From: Acanthosepion pharaonis
Lineage: Eukaryota > Mollusca > Cephalopoda > Sepiida > Sepiidae
Length of the DNA stretch: 64,000 nt
Direction: 5' to 3'
NCBI GenBank assembly: GCA_903632075.3
Contig: CAHIKZ030002090.1
Coordinates: 3,890,001 to 3,954,000, forward strand
Part shown: positions 1 through 9,580 of the stretch, one piece after another
Layout of the letters: the number at the start of each line of letters is the position of its first letter
How positions within the stretch are numbered: the stretch's first letter is position 1
Notes under the pieces: model-generated
The model's database searches: none
Seen by the model: the letters and a program-made list of their open reading frames with translations, nothing else
What the model was told of the DNA's origin: nothing
Translations under genes and position numbers: made by a program

Positions 1-128
1 ACACGACATTCATTTCGCGATTTTATGGGGAATAATTGGATTAACTTAAATATTCGTCTTGTAACAAAATAGAAAGCCATCATGCCAAACCCTGTCGAAT
101 GCCTTTGAGATATCTAGAGTCACAGCCA
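1..128 (-). pseudogene. LINE reverse transcriptase fragment (CR1/Jockey-like)
   Basis: Read on the minus strand from 126 to 71, this encodes AVTLDISKAFDRVWHDGF. That is the reverse transcriptase block carrying the first catalytic aspartate (in LDISKAFD). The LINE at 59.2-59.3 kb has nearly the same block (AVTLDISKTFDRVWHAGF), so both belong to one family. Positions 1-70 continue with a weaker match (FKLIQ, SRNE) and the element leaves the window at its left edge. Only about 40 codons remain, so it is a dead fragment. Confidence is high for the RT motif and moderate for the clade. Confidence 0.85.
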
Positions 129-197
129 TTATTATTTATTATTATTTAGAACTTGATATACTAATTAATATTTATTATTATTTAGATCTTGATATAC

Positions 198-660
198 TAC
201 TGGAAAAACCGAATGAAAAAAGAATGTTAACAACAAATACTTTTTCACACCCAACCCAGTTCTGCGGAATCAGAATCAACGTTGAGTTTAAGCAAGCGAA
301 TGAGCCAATTGGAGTAAAGTGCCATGCAGATTTAAATTTTTCCCACTTGTGACGAATGCAGCTATCGATTTTTTGCATGCTAGCATGCTAGTTAACATTC
401 GTGTCAGTTAGCTGTTGGTTCTCACGCTGGCCAAAGAATCTTCCTGCCTATTCGTGGCAGCCAGCTATTGGCTCTCACTCTGGCCAGTACAAAATGGCCG
501 CAAACTACATGAAAACTGCCGTAGAAGCATGAAAAATCGATTATTTCCACTATCGATGGGAGTTGTGAAATGCAAAGTCGGTCTTGACCTTCCCACTAAC
601 TTGGAGCATGTGCATGTAAATTTTGGTGCAAATCCGTCGAAAATTGCGGCCGTGCATTCG

Positions 661-722
<62 letters not shown>

Positions 723-727
723 CCTGA

Positions 728-735
<8 letters not shown>
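198..735 (-). mobile_element. Helitron-type non-autonomous element, 3'-truncated copy
   Basis: The stretch is the reverse complement of the first two thirds of the Helitron at 31.7-32.5 kb. Shared landmarks include the GCATGCTAGCATGC palindrome near 380, the CTATCGATGGGAGT stretch near 550 and the CA tract that follows the element's 5' end. The match stops at 198, where the other copy continues for about 270 bp to its CTAG terminus, so this copy lacks the 3' hairpin. The reading frames across it are incidental. Confidence 0.75.

Positions 736-775
<40 letters not shown>
663..775. repeat. (CA)n followed by (TA)n
   Basis: An uninterrupted CA tract of about 29 units (663-720), a short linker and about 22 TA units. 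The CA part sits at the 5' end of the Helitron copy, as in the 31.7 kb copy. Confidence 0.97.
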
Positions 776-778
<3 letters not shown>

Positions 779-1060
779 AAGAGTTTATAGTTCTTCCAAC
801 GAGAGAAAAGTGTATATATTAAAAAGAAGAGAGAAACCGGACCAATCTTGTCTTATTATCATTGACGCAAAAGAACTTTCTCGATGCCAGTTCAAGAAAG
901 TCATTTGTGTCACTACCACAGAAAAAAGAGAATGTTTAACATCAAAAATGTAAAAAAGTAAACCTAAAGAACCAGACAAGCTTACCTGGGTATCGGTTTG
1001 TTCATTTACGAGCTAAAACACCTTAAGTTTTGCCGGACGAGTATAGCTACTTATATTTAT
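776..1060. other. Unassigned single-copy-looking DNA
   Basis: I see no coding signature, tRNA-like box or relative elsewhere in the window. Confidence 0.5.
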
Positions 1061-1075
1061 ATTTATAATATTATT

Positions 1076-1076
1076 A

Positions 1077-1112
<36 letters not shown>

Positions 1113-1174
1113 GCATACACATGTCCATTTTACATGAGTGTGTGTGTACGTGTATATATATACATATATATAAC

Positions 1175-1242
<68 letters not shown>

Positions 1243-1274
1243 TTTGTGTGTTGTGGGTAGGCATGCGCGTGTAT

Positions 1275-1340
<66 letters not shown>
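1076..1340. repeat. Compound (TA)n / (CA)n microsatellites
   Basis: TA tracts at about 1078-1112, 1177-1240 and 1320-1340 surround a CA tract at about 1275-1320. Open frames over this stretch are translated dinucleotide repeats. Confidence 0.95.
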
Positions 1341-1349
1341 TACTGCATA

Positions 1350-1560
1350 TTTATAGAAGATTGAGGAATTGGAGAGCCGAGTTCGAATTCCATTCGGATC
1401 CATTACATTCACTTTCATGTGCTAATAACCTTGGAAATATTATGAATCCTTTTCTTCTCCCAACCCACCAGGTAAATCGCAGGACAGACTGGGTACTTTA
1501 GCTTTGAATGGCAACTGAGCTGGGAGAAGGACAAGTTTGAATTCAGAATTTGCGGAGGCT
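1350..1560 (+). mobile_element. tRNA-derived SINE, family A
   Basis: The head contains a box B-like GAGTTCGAATTCCATTC preceded by GAATTGGAGAGCC. The family's conserved body follows: cactttcatgtgctaataac, a tgaatccttttcttctc stretch, and a caggacagactgggta stretch. The same body occurs on both strands at 19.1, 24.8-25.6, 28.1, 32.9, 35.1, 42.6, 56.2 and 62.8 kb. The 5' part of the tRNA-like region is lost in the neighbouring TA tract. Confidence 0.8.
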
Positions 1561-1963
1561 CGTTTGGGGGCCTTGTGCCACGATGCACACCAGATCTCTG
1601 TATTTGTATCTTCAAAAAGGAGTGGTTGGTTCTGCACAAAGCCCTCGCCACTATAATCAAATCATATTCGCAGGTATCTTGTTGTCAGTTCCTAGGAGCT
1701 GAAATGCTTGACCCTCATACGCCAGAAAAACGACGGGAGAGTCCAGTATATATTGTTTGAGCTTCTTTTTATTGAAAACCAGTTTTTTCATATTTTTCAT
1801 AATTGTTTGTGATTTCTTACATTTCCATACAGTATAATGGATGTATGGAGTCATAAATGTCCTTAAATCAAAAACTGCTTTTGTGGTTCTATATAAATAT
1901 GATGAATCCATACTTTTAGCCAGGTTTATTTGTATAAGTGAATATAACGAACATACACATCCA
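1561..1963. other. Unassigned; possible SINE tail at its left end
   Basis: The first 100 bases may be the 3' tail of the upstream SINE. The rest is AT-rich with no recognisable feature. Confidence 0.4.
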
Positions 1964-1964
1964 T

Positions 1965-2080
1965 GCTTACAGCACCTGGTATTCCCAAGCGGCCACCCAT
2001 GTAGATGCTGTGCAGTTTCAACGTTATTTAACTTCGGTGACCGTATGAGAACAGGGGATTCAACGTGATAATGCTGTAAG
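1965..2080 (-). pseudogene. 5S rRNA-like pseudogene or 5S-derived SINE head
   Basis: Read on the minus strand, the segment follows metazoan 5S rRNA from end to end over 116 nt (5S is about 120 nt). The 3' part is clearest: GGGAATACCAGGTGCTGTAAG matches the 5S C box and 3' stem, where the usual sequence reads GGGAATACCGGGTGC. CATGGGTGGCC replaces the intermediate element GATGGGAGACC. AAGTTAAATAACG replaces the A box AAGCTAAGCAGGG. The 5' end TTACAGCATTATCAC resembles TCTACGGCCATACCAC. The promoter boxes carry several changes, so it is probably not transcribed as functional 5S. It could be a retrocopy or the head of a SINE3-type element. No second copy was seen. Confidence 0.75.
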
Positions 2081-2109
2081 TGTTTTGATAGACTTCCTAA
2101 GATATTTTA

Positions 2110-2113
<4 letters not shown>

Positions 2114-2167
<54 letters not shown>
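2114..2167. repeat. (TA)n microsatellite
   Basis: About 27 uninterrupted TA units. Confidence 0.97.
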
Positions 2168-2168
<1 letters not shown>

Positions 2169-2405
2169 TGATGTCCCTGTTTGCAGAACTATTAAACAAA
2201 ACAAAATCAAAAAGGGATAGTAAGAGAACGATGAATTCATCCAGGAATGAAAGAAAAGGCCATTATTAAATAAAGATGACTGACGAAGTGCAATTTCAAA
2301 ACAATTAAATATACCAGTCTGAAGACGTGAATATTATGCAAAAGTGCGGGTGACTATAATGATGATGAAAAGAAAAACGAAGTGACGAAGGAAGGAGGGG
2401 AGAAT
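2168..2405. other. Unassigned A-rich DNA
   Basis: No coding or repeat relationship seen. Confidence 0.5.
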
Positions 2406-2471
2406 GAAGAAGAAGAAGAAGAAGAAGAAGAAGAAGAAGAAGAACAACAACAACAACAACAACAACAACAA
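2406..2471. repeat. (GAA)n-(CAA)n trinucleotide repeat
   Basis: About 13 GAA units pass directly into about 9 CAA units. The same transition occurs at 5.46-5.52 kb behind a LINE 3' end. The Glu/Gln-rich frame across it is a translated repeat. Confidence 0.95.
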
Positions 2472-2539
2472 AATGGCAACAGTTGGGTGCAGTTTATAGT
2501 TTATAAAATCAATAGTGGGTCGAAAGAAAAGGAGCGCTG

Positions 2540-2645
2540 TCCCTCTGACGTGTTCACTACGTCATTTACTGTGGAACGCGTAAACAGTGGCGGTATAAAG
2601 ACGTCATTGACGTTGTTCGCTTCAGCGGCCATAACAGGTAAGGTA
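2540..2645 (+). promoter_or_regulatory. Cluster of CRE-like sites, possible promoter patch
   Basis: Within 70 bp there are CTGACGTG (2545), TACGTCA (2558), and GACGTCATTGACGT (2600), which holds two sites. GGTATAAAG, a TATA-like match, lies at 2592, just upstream of the last pair. ACAGGTAAGG at 2634 would make a good 5' splice site. CREB/ATF factors bind TGACGTCA. The patch is less AT-rich than its surroundings. No first exon can be shown, so the promoter reading is inference. Confidence 0.35.
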
Positions 2646-2660
2646 CATCAGAAATAGCCG

Positions 2661-3390
2661 ACAATAAAAATTAACGACCGAGTTTTCTTTTATTGACTTT
2701 GTCATGGAAATACGTGGGGTGACGACTGCCTTTGTAAAAGCAGCGATGTTACCGATATAAACAGGGGTATCTGGCGATAGATGATGCAGAGGGATGACTC
2801 AAATAATGATGTCGTATATTGGCGTGGTGAGGAACGGAGTGACAAGCAGCGACACAGACCGATCAGTAGTAATCGAGCGAATAGACTAACAGACAAGACG
2901 CCTGATAATAGATACGTTTACTTGACGGGGTGGTTAGAACATTTGATTTCCGACCATCAATCTAACTACAACGCATTCATCACATAACTTCGTAATGTTA
3001 TCGGCCTGAGAAGGTGATTCCAATTGACGGTACCTTTGGAAAGTGTCTGAAAAGCCTACCCCGTGAAACTGGGTAGATGGAACTCTCCGGAGACCGTCGA
3101 TGCTTCCGCTAGCGCGTTCTCCCAAGTCATCGTGACAGAGGATTTAAGTATACTATCTGTTGAAACTTGACTAATGCATGGAATAATAATACAACACAAA
3201 ATGTACTTAGAACAAAATGTATTGAAACAAGAAAGTGTACACAATATTTACATATAGTCTTTTGTATATTTTCTGGGAAGACCGTTCCTGGAGAATGGAT
3301 TGACTTAGTCGCAGTCAGGCAGAGTCTCTGGATTGAATCTCTTGATTCCTCATCTCGTCTTCCCGGTACCAACCATATTTATATGGTCGG
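2661..3390. other. Unassigned intergenic DNA
   Basis: Moderate GC content, no reading frame with a recognisable domain, and no copy elsewhere in the window. Confidence 0.5.
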
Positions 3391-3600
3391 TACTCCACTA
3401 TGCAAATTAGGTGGATCCTACCACAACACTACCCTATTTCACCTTACACTATTTACATTATTCGGACTATTGTCCTCATCTTTGTTGCCATATTTATTAC
3501 AACGTTTCGGCCGTTGTACGCTCCGGCCTTCTTCAGGTGGTTGGTTTGTCGAACTGAACCCTTTATTTCGCTCACTGGGTTAGACTCTTCTAGTTCCACG
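3391..3600 (-). repeat. Interspersed repeat with hammerhead-like core (family P1)
   Basis: On the minus strand CTGAAGA (3536-3530) is followed by GGCC, a loop, GGCC and GAAACGTT (ending 3501). This matches the layout CUGANGA, stem II, GAAA, and then a self-complementary stem III. Relatives lie at 53.04 and 63.42 kb on the plus strand. Convincing stem I pairing is not seen, so catalysis is doubtful. The motif may come from a Penelope-like element terminus. Confidence 0.5.
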
Positions 3601-3699
3601 TGCCATGTCTAATGGATGTCAGTTATCAGTTATCTCCTGTTAATTTCCCTCTCCAAGATCTCCATCGCCTTAACGGGGTATTGAACTCATACTCTTTGG

Positions 3700-3778
3700 G
3701 TCCTGTCACTGGATCTAACTAACGCCAAGGACACATGGCACACTGGATAAAGACGTTGGTTAGATCCAGTGACAGGGC
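3700..3778. repeat. Near-perfect hairpin, 25-nt arms
   Basis: Positions 3700-3724 and 3754-3778 are inverted complements with two mismatches (core CCTGTCACTGGATCTAAC). They are separated by a 29-nt loop that itself contains ACACATGGCAC. I do not recognise it as part of a known element end. Confidence 0.85.
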
Positions 3779-4304
3779 TCAAAATATTTACATAAAATAA
3801 ATAGACAACACTTGTCTATATTATTTAATGAAACATGTATGAATATATATTGTGATGTCAACAAATACTCTTTGCCACCTTTGTGATGTCAACGAATACT
3901 CGTTGTCACTTTCGTAATGCTCGTTGTAGTAGAGGCTTTGTAATCGCAGATACAACTATTGTACGCCGTTAAACAATACTGGTATTAGATGCCTTCGAAT
4001 AACACTCGCACTAATAGTACTTACTCGATAATATTCGCTCAAAAAGTAACACACAAATAGTAATCTGAATAGTGAAATAGTATAGTGAACAGTATAGAGG
4101 ATATTATAGTGAATACTATAGAGAATAGCGACCCGTATAGTAATAGTGCAGAAATGGTGATCGATTAGACGCCACGCTAATTCCCATATATACATTTCTT
4201 TTACCATCACGTGATCTACTTATTAAAAATGGGATCCTCTGTATTTGCTCTCTGGTGATCTGTGTTCAAACTCCAGTGTCAGCAGCGACACTTTATTCCT
4301 ATAT

Positions 4305-4305
<1 letters not shown>
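3779..4305. other. Unassigned; short tandem and Penelope-like motifs
   Basis: 3813-3835 (tctatattatttaatgaaac) resembles the end of the Penelope-like arm near 13.86 kb. A 31-bp unit starting TGTGATGTCAAC is repeated twice at 3850-3912. The rest is AT-rich with several 'tatagtgaa' reiterations and no coding signal. Confidence 0.4.

Positions 4306-4307
<2 letters not shown>

Positions 4308-4377
<70 letters not shown>
4308..4377. repeat. (TA)n microsatellite
   Basis: About 34 TA units. Confidence 0.97.
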
Positions 4378-4383
<6 letters not shown>

Positions 4384-4805
4384 AAAGACAGAGAATTAAT
4401 ACAAGTAAAACGTATGCTACTTGGCTAACTGATGTTACCTTCAGTATCACGGTTTCGCAGACTTATCCTCCAAAAATCACTCCGTCCACTCGTCAGGGTA
4501 TGAACAAGTGATTGTATATACTTCTTGATTTTTCTTTTTTATATGCACTTTTCATTAATTGCAAGTTTTTTTTTTACATAGTGTATGTGTGCATGCGTGT
4601 GTGTGTGCATTCTCGCCCGTGTGTTTATGCGCCCACCTTGCGTATATGCGTTTGGAATATCGTAGTTATTTGTCCCTTTTGTCGTTTCTTTCTCTTTACA
4701 CTCACTACTTATTATTTCGTTTTACCTTTTGTTGCTTTTTCCTCTTTTACCTTGTGGCTATGTTGACTTACGGTTTTCCAGACATATACCGTCGTAGTTA
4801 AAATG
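4378..4805. other. Unassigned T-rich DNA
   Basis: Low-complexity T-rich stretch; the overlapping open frames have no domain features. Confidence 0.5.
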
Positions 4806-4935
4806 GATTTTTTTATTAATCCGACAGATTTTTATCATTTTGAACGTTCTTTTAATAGATTACAGTAGGCGCTCCACTTATTTATTAAACAGTATATTTA
4901 TTTATTTATTTTCGTCTACCGGCTTGAATGTTCGA
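4806..4935 (+). repeat. Direct duplication, left copy
   Basis: Shares 'ccgacagatttttat' and 'aacagtatatttatttat...tctaccggc' with the copy at 5163-5290, 357 bp downstream in the same orientation and clearly diverged. Unit type unknown; it may be a SINE or LINE tail. Confidence 0.75.
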
Positions 4936-4954
4936 GAAATCTTATCAAAGAAAA

Positions 4955-5050
4955 GTTTATGCACTCTGGTAGGATTTGAACCTGCCTCCCTGTAGGCTGA
5001 GGGAACTATCGTTAAATTCTATACGTTCTGACTAACTGACCTAAAAAAAA
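4955..5050 (-). mobile_element. tRNA-like SINE head (family C)
   Basis: On the minus strand GGTCAGTTAGTCAGAACG resembles box A and GGCAGGTTCAAATCC resembles box B with a T-arm. There is no matching acceptor stem, so it is a tRNA-derived retroposon head and not a tRNA gene. It lies between the two copies of the direct duplication. Confidence 0.6.
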
Positions 5051-5162
5051 AGAACCAATTAGTTAGATAAGACTGAAATTGTACCTTTAGAAACTTCTCT
5101 TGTCATAGATCTCCCGAAATTGTTCATTTCTGCACAGCTTCATTTCCAAATGTAAACAAAGA

Positions 5163-5290
5163 GAATTTCAGAGTGGATTTATTTATTAAACCGACAGATT
5201 TTTATGACGTTGAATGTTATTTCTAGTAGATATTCGTATCAGAGTAGAAGGTTCCGTGTATTTCTTAAACAGTATATTTATTTATTTTCA
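5163..5290 (+). repeat. Direct duplication, right copy
   Basis: Second copy of the unit at 4806-4935. It is followed directly by an RTE LINE tail, so the duplicated sequence may have been carried with that tail. Confidence 0.75.
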
Positions 5291-5299
5291 TCTACCGGC

Positions 5300-5440
5300 C
5301 TGAATGAAACTGAAACAAGCTTGTGCAAATGGATGGCAGAAAAAGGATGGCGTAAAGAGACGCATTACTCACAGCTACAAAAGATACGATTTTGTGTACA
5401 GTTACGATGGCTCACGTCCTGAAAGGACATGACATAAATA
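5300..5440 (+). pseudogene. RTE-type LINE, 3' end of ORF
   Basis: Translates as SLCKWMAEKGWRKETHYSQL followed by a short break, the C-terminus of the RTE-like polyprotein also seen at 8.2, 25.8-26.9, 27.2 and 43.0-43.3 kb. The 3' terminus 'cacgtcctgaaaggacatga' is shared by all five copies and passes directly into a microsatellite, as usual for RTE elements. The catalytic domains are absent (5' truncation). Confidence 0.8.
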
Positions 5441-5462
5441 ATAATAATAATAATAATAATAA

Positions 5463-5493
<31 letters not shown>

Positions 5494-5522
5494 AAGAAGA
5501 ACAACAACAACAACAACAACAA
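5436..5522. repeat. (ATA)n-(AGA)n-(ACA)n LINE tail
   Basis: Three consecutive trinucleotide blocks follow the LINE terminus. They probably grew from its short 3' tail. Confidence 0.95.
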
Positions 5523-5955
5523 GTTGGTTGAGTGCGGCCGACGTAAACACTCAGAAAACTTCGGTGAATGCTCATGAATGATACACTGTTCGTATCTCTG
5601 CATCATACGTACTTTCATGTAAGACGCCATTTTTGGCAGAATGCTAATCTGTAATAGGGGAAAATAGTATGGTTTAATGGTGGGAAGGTTCAACTACTGC
5701 AATTATACAGATTACATAACCAAAAGATTGGTGATTCTTGCACTGAGTTTATTAACGTTCACTGGATTTGAAACTTAGCTTAGTTAAAAAAAAAAACAAG
5801 ATACTATTCAATATCAAGTAATGACGAAGGCTGCAAAAGCAGCCGAAAATGTGTATTACCAAGAAATTTATTGTACTCTTGCATATCAACTAAATAAAAA
5901 AAATATACAAAGAATATATTATCACTATACTCTAATGCAAGTATCTACTAAAAAA
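5523..5955. other. Unassigned AT-rich DNA
   Basis: No recognisable feature. Confidence 0.5.
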
Positions 5956-5957
5956 TT

Positions 5958-5977
5958 ACACACACACACACACACAC

Positions 5978-6073
<96 letters not shown>
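5958..6073. repeat. (CA)n-(TA)n microsatellite
   Basis: About 11 CA units followed by about 45 TA units with single-base interruptions. Confidence 0.97.
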
Positions 6074-6074
<1 letters not shown>

Positions 6075-6249
6075 TGGATAGGTAGATAGGATTTATTGCA
6101 AGTTGTCCTTACTCTGTAACCATTACACCTACTCAATTTATATTCTCATGCTTATCTGTCTTTCTGTCTACCACTTAACATGCTCCAGTGTGTATCAGAT
6201 CGCATTCAGATAATTATACCACTGCATGTAAATTCACACTGAATTGCAA

Positions 6250-6410
6250 AAGAGCGGGTAATCCTTTCCGTAGTAGCCAATGGAAAATCAGAGCGTCACT
6301 GCTGACGTCATCGACAGCGTCGCTTGGGAAACACGATCCAATGGCTCATAAAAGTGGCTTCCCAAATCTGCTAAAGCTTGGATATCCCCATTGACGTCAT
6401 CAGGTACGAA
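6250..6410 (+). promoter_or_regulatory. CRE and CCAAT patch, possible promoter
   Basis: Contains AGCCAATGG (6277), GCTGACGTCATCG (6301), TCCAATGGCTCATAAAAG (6338; a CCAAT box beside a TATA-like CATAAAAG) and TTGACGTCATCAGG (6391). Two perfect CREs 90 bp apart with two CCAAT boxes are unusual for this AT-rich window. No transcript can be deduced, so this is a candidate only. Confidence 0.4.
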
Positions 6411-6432
6411 AGTATCTTCTTCTTGCATTCTC

Positions 6433-6472
6433 CGCTTCTTCTTCTTCTTCTTCTTCTTCTTCTTCTTCTTCA
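6433..6472. repeat. (CTT)n trinucleotide repeat
   Basis: About 13 CTT units. Confidence 0.95.
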
Positions 6473-7235
6473 TTTAACCTTTAACGTGCACTCATCCTGA
6501 CCTCTCATTCGCATTTTCTCCCACTGTCTATTTTCGCTGTAGTATTTTAAGCATTTGTTGCATGTTTAATAATTTAATAATGTTAGCTCTTGGTGATGAG
6601 ATATAGACTTGATGTCTTATACAGTTCGATACCGGATTTCAGCCGTTATTATTCATTTCTAATACTCACCCCTCCCCTAAAAAGAATCATTGTAAATTAA
6701 ACTGCTTTCACCTTAAAGGAAAACAGGGCCTCTCCGCCGGGTGAATTTCCTGTTCACATATCCGAGATAGTAACGTATTCCTCACCGGTAAGCGATGCAG
6801 TGTTCAAGCCGGCTTCAAACCAAAGTCGCTGATTTTCCAGGCAAAGAAAGTTTTCTTCCCTAAGAATACTGGCACATCAGTCTTCTTACTTTTATTTTCC
6901 TCAAGGTGAAATTGTATTAAACAAAGATATCAATATTGGTGCAGGTTTTTTCCCACGGGTCCCAGAGTCGTGACTCTAGGAAGCATATTTGCTCTGTCTT
7001 AGTAACTTAGACATAGAGCACTTTTTGTCTTATTCATTTTACCCTTTTCTCTTATCGTTATTTTTCTTGGGTTTTGTTTTAATGATTGTTAGTTTTTCTT
7101 TTTATTAAGTTTTTCTATAGTCATCTGGCAGGCTTTCTGCTGATTTTATCAGTTCTTTGGGTTTTATACATACATATATAAAAATTGGCAAATCAAATAT
7201 GGATCGTAATTCGACAGAATTATACGATAAATAAC
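6473..7235. other. Unassigned intergenic DNA
   Basis: No coding signal or repeat relationship seen over about 760 bp. Confidence 0.5.
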
Positions 7236-7237
7236 AA

Positions 7238-7435
7238 ATAGGAAACATTTATCAATCTAAAATGTTTCACTCTTATTAAAGCTTCACCAGAAAATGAGAT
7301 ACTGTTAAAAAATTATAGTATGTTTATTTTTGTGTTTGATTTTCATTGGTTAAGCAGGGTTCACATGAATTTGACTTGTTAAGCAGCATTAGTATAATTT
7401 ATGGCGTTCTGAAGTCGTGGAAAGATGACGCGTGC
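7238..7435 (+). repeat. Interspersed repeat X, copy 1
   Basis: Matches 30.15-30.33 kb in the same orientation. Shared stretches include 'tgtttcac...ttattaaagct', 'ttaagcaggattcac' and 'ataatttatggcgt'. Class unknown. Both copies abut or lie near a (TA)n tract. Confidence 0.75.
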
Positions 7436-7519
7436 TTTCGAAGCCACAAAAAATTAATATAGTTCAAACCTAAAAAAACATAAATATTGAATACACACAG
7501 ACAAGCACCATTATAATAC

Positions 7520-7521
<2 letters not shown>

Positions 7522-7572
<51 letters not shown>
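7522..7572. repeat. (TA)n microsatellite
   Basis: About 25 TA units. Confidence 0.97.
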
Positions 7573-7574
<2 letters not shown>

Positions 7575-8210
7575 CATCAATATCCTACATAGACAAACTA
7601 GGATTATGACACACTTTCATACATAAAGCAAAATTTACGTGTTTTCTTTTTTCGTGTTTACGTCATATACATATAAGATGAGCTGAAAAAGAATTCGTGG
7701 ATATTTGTATTTCCATGTCAGTTTTTGGTATTTGATGAACTGCATCTTAATAACTTCAGTCAGATTTGTCAACTGAATTATTTACGTTGATTAGGTTGAA
7801 GAAATAGATAACCTTGATGACACACTAGAATAAAATGTTTTTCCACCATTTTTAATTCAGGATGCACTTGTAGAATAACTAAAACTCTGGGATGTACTTC
7901 AAACTTTAAGAAAAAATTAGTCATGAAATTTTTAAGAAAAATTAGTCATGAAATTTTAAAATGATAAGGAAATCTCCTGAAATAAGCATCTATTTTAAAG
8001 ACATTACATCGTCTATTTAAGCGGTAGAGTTTTCAGTTAAATGGATTTATGATGAATCTGCTTATTTTTCTTTTTAGATAGACCGAAAACAACTGATTTA
8101 AATCCGTCGAGGAAGGCAAACGGTAAGGATTATCCACTCCTTCTTAAAGGTTAAGGAATTTAGAATACAGTTTAAAATATCAAATGACAAAGACTTGACT
8201 TAGGCATGGA
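7573..8210. other. Unassigned AT-rich DNA
   Basis: Contains a short tandem (aaaaattagtcatgaaattt twice, 7911-7957). Nothing else recognisable. Confidence 0.5.
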
Positions 8211-8214
8211 AGCC

Positions 8215-9010
8215 ATGTGCTTGGCGTCACTTTTTTTTCTTTTTCTTTTTATGTGCCGTGTCCTTTCAGGACGTAAGCGATCATGGCCCTTCAATTTTCC
8301 TTATCCTTTGTGGCTCTCAACAGGTTTTGTGTTTCTGTCAATTCCCCCCAGACCACACTCCGCCATCCACCTGCCCAAGCCTACCAGGTATGTTATGCGC
8401 CGTTTTCCCCTGTCTCTTTTGTCCCTCTATTCGTCCCGTGTGTAGCAGATTCACCAGGCCCTCCTTTCTCATCACGTGTCCCCAAAATTTCATCTGCCTC
8501 TTTCTTATGTTAAGCATAAGCTTCCTCCTTGTTTGCATCCTCTCCAAGACCTCATCGTTGCTCGGTCCATGATATCCGCAGCATCCTTCTGTAGACCCAC
8601 ATCTCCGTCGCCTCGAAGTCTCTTCTTCATCCTTGAGGATACCGTCCAACATTCGTATAGGAGTATACATGTCACGTAGCAGCTCAGTACTCCTTTCTTT
8701 ATCACCATAGAAATCCTCCTGTTTCGCAGTACTCTGCCCAGCTTTTGGTTATCCCAATCCGTCTTCGGATCTCAGCGTCGCACCTACCGTCCTCCGTCAG
8801 AACACTACCCAGATACTTAAACTTACGCGCATATTTGATTTTTGGGTCCCCGACCTGCAGATCGCATTTTGGGCTCATCCTTTTACTGCAATCTGTCTTC
8901 TTGTAGCTTATCGTTAGTCCCTTCTTCTCGCTCTCCCACGTTGCCTTTTTGTAGTTTGTTTTTCCGTGTCTGCTATCAGTACCGTGTCATCTCTCAAGGT
9001 TTTAAAACAA
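8215..9010 (-). pseudogene. RTE-type LINE, 3' third, several frameshifts
   Basis: Read from 9010 down to 8215 on the minus strand, fragments of the reverse transcriptase C-terminal region appear in all three frames. They include KYLGSVLTEDGRCDAEIRRR, a stretch around ECWTVSSRMKKRL, and RKRQMKFWGHVMRKEGLVNL. These match the copy at 25.8-26.9 kb in order. The 3' end (cgtcctgaaaggacacggca) passes into an A-rich tail at 8230-8215. The catalytic YADD lies upstream and is absent. At least four frame breaks make it a pseudogene. Confidence 0.85.
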
Positions 9011-9169
9011 ATATTTTTTCAGATACAAAAATAATTAATAAAATTACACTTCTGTTAACTTGGGGCGCATCTGGTTACTGTACGTGGTGCATTAGTACAC
9101 ACCTTGGCGCACCGGTTGAGTGACAAATCAGTAGATAATACCAAAAGCCAGTACGAAGTGTGAAATTTT
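9011..9169. other. Unassigned DNA between LINE and LTR element
   Basis: No recognisable feature. Ends at the target site of the LTR retrotransposon. Confidence 0.5.
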
Positions 9170-9174
9170 CTTAT

Positions 9175-9448
9175 TGTTGTGAAACCGTAACATACCTACA
9201 ACATGGACTCTTCCAGGACTATATTAAGTATGCGATATAACACTCTAGGAGAAGAGGAGGAAAGAGAGAGAGAGTATTCTAATACCGTAGTATCAGCCGC
9301 GTACAAGTACAAATATTGGACACTAGTACCTAGTAAGCTCCGCTTACACTTACACTATCTTTGTAACCTTTTTGTTTAATATATCTTTCTTATCTCTAAT
9401 CCGTGTTCCGTGTTTTCCTTCCGTGGTCCCAGCTTTGGCCCCACATCA
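9175..9448 (+). repeat. 5' LTR (274 bp)
   Basis: Starts TGTTGTGAAACC and ends CCACATCA, the usual TG...CA ends. Positions 9231-9448 match 12299-12526 with few substitutions and a (GA)n length difference. The first 56 bp have no counterpart in the 3' copy. The start was fixed by the CTTAT target duplication. Confidence 0.9.
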
Positions 9449-9580
9449 GTGGCGACGAGAATTCGAGAAACGCACTCACGCCGAAACCTCAATACCTTGC
9501 CAGTCCCACATCAGTGGCGACAGAAAGATTCGAGAATTTCGTTCTCACCATATCAATAGCGACAGAGTACTCGAAAAATA
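9440..9580 (+). repeat. Tandem LTR-end / PBS-like copies
   Basis: CCCACATCAGTGGCGAC at 9440 recurs at 9505, and a diverged form, CATATCAATAGCGACAGAG, occurs near 9549. Each is followed by a (G)ATTCGAGAA-like or ACTCGAAAA stretch. The last LTR bases together with the primer binding site have therefore been copied in tandem inside the leader. Confidence 0.75.
9450..9467 (+). promoter_or_regulatory. Primer binding site
   Basis: TGGCGACGAGAATTCGAG begins one base after the LTR. TGGCGAC is a common start for tRNA-primed sites in animal gypsy elements. The primer tRNA was not identified. Confidence 0.7.

Noticed and set aside
415..822. A 135-codon frame, and similar His/Thr or Tyr/Ile frames across many CA/TA tracts
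   Set aside because: Driven by dinucleotide repeats and by Helitron sequence that is equally conserved in non-coding positions.
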